Source of the DNA: Acidobacteriaceae bacterium
Lineage (GTDB): Bacteria > Acidobacteriota > Terriglobia > Terriglobales > Acidobacteriaceae
Assembly: GCA_003140785.1 (NCBI GenBank)
Contig: PLKY01000337.1
Location: 1-7,644, forward strand
DNA: 7,644 nt
Direction of reading: 5' to 3'
The translations under genes and the position numbers were made by a program. This document shows, piece after piece, positions 7,463 to 7,644 of this stretch; the stretch's first letter is position 1; each line of letters opens with the position of its first letter. The notes below the pieces were generated by a model. It ran no database searches and was not told the origin of the DNA. It worked only from the letters and a program-made list of their open reading frames with translations.

Positions 7463-7627
7463 AGCGATCATGCGTTTGTTCCCTTGATTCCTGAACCGGC
7501 GCGGGAGCAAATACTTGCGGATCGGAAGCATGCCTTGGAGTCCGTCATTACGAACGCGAATCGGCGATCAGGCCCATAGACGCTAATATAAGGAGGGATT
7601 AAAACAGTCTTCCTGTATTTATGACGT
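7463..7627. other. Spacer between the btuB promoter and the tRNA gene, no gene seen
   Basis: This divergent spacer should carry the plus-strand promoter of the tRNA, but I found no convincing pair. TAATAT (7584-7589) resembles a -10 but has no matching -35 at 16-18 nt. AAGGAGGG (7591-7598) resembles a Shine-Dalgarno but no start codon follows at a usable distance. Confidence 0.5.
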
Positions 7628-7644
7628 GGCCCCGTAGCTCAGGT
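7628..7644 (+). tRNA. 5' end of a tRNA gene, cut by the window edge
   Basis: GGCCCCG fits a 7-nt acceptor strand and is followed by TAGCTCAGG, which matches the invariant U8, the usual A9, and the D-stem GCUC with A14 and G15. Only 17 nt are present, so anticodon and isotype are not visible. The start resembles many bacterial tRNA-Arg genes, but that is a weak hint. It is transcribed divergently from the btuB unit. Confidence 0.75.

Noticed and set aside
7584..7592. Possible -10 element (TAATAT) for the tRNA gene
   Set aside because: No -35-like hexamer at 16-18 nt upstream and about 40 nt from the tRNA start, so the evidence is too thin.
1..7644. CRISPR array, insertion sequence, defence or phage module
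   Set aside because: No direct-repeat array, transposase, integrase or phage-like protein is visible; the window is explained by two receptors, their control regions and a tRNA edge.

Overview
The window looks like chromosomal DNA of an acidobacterium (Terriglobia type). This is inferred from family character: it is dominated by two large outer-membrane TonB-dependent receptors, both with an N-terminal carboxypeptidase-regulatory-like domain. The larger one has the long Oar-like barrel expanded in Acidobacteriota, with motifs such as YVGNRGRH, SADFDRTNVF and NVFNVFN near the C-terminus. No taxonomic marker gene is complete here, so the assignment is provisional.

Layout: both receptor genes lie on the minus strand, so transcription runs right to left. 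At the far right edge the first 17 nt of a plus-strand tRNA gene are visible (from 7628). To its left is a convincing sigma70-type minus-strand promoter (TTGACT, 17 nt, TATAAC; 7434-7462). Its predicted transcript begins with a perfect 13-bp hairpin (7400-7430), then a smaller hairpin (7377-7397), then a full cobalamin riboswitch (about 7146-7372). It then reaches a Shine-Dalgarno site and the start of an 837-residue TonB-dependent receptor (4587-7100). The riboswitch makes this receptor a BtuB-type corrinoid importer, probably controlled at translation.

The 365 bp between the two receptors (4222-4586) holds a 20-bp imperfect palindrome just after the btuB-like stop (4505-4554), a second stem-loop (4469-4497), a candidate promoter (4327-4355), a nested stem-loop in the presumed leader (4254-4295) and a Shine-Dalgarno site (4225-4230). 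The Oar-like receptor follows. Its body is open from about 4075 to 110 and ends in a classical terminal Phe. Its natural start is broken twice: the SD-preceded ATG at 4221 opens a good signal peptide that hits an in-frame TAG at codon 17 (4171-4173), and one base is missing near 4076-4077, between the first part of the regulatory-like domain and the rest. Restoring both gives a normal protein of about 1370 residues. As it stands the gene is a pseudogene, a very recently inactivated or switchable allele, or it carries two sequencing errors. A stem-loop terminator (55-83) closes this gene.

The two receptors appear to be separate transcription units. The first is tuned by B12; the second has no recognisable ligand information. 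No TonB/ExbB/ExbD, BtuF/C/D or cobalamin-synthesis gene lies in the window.
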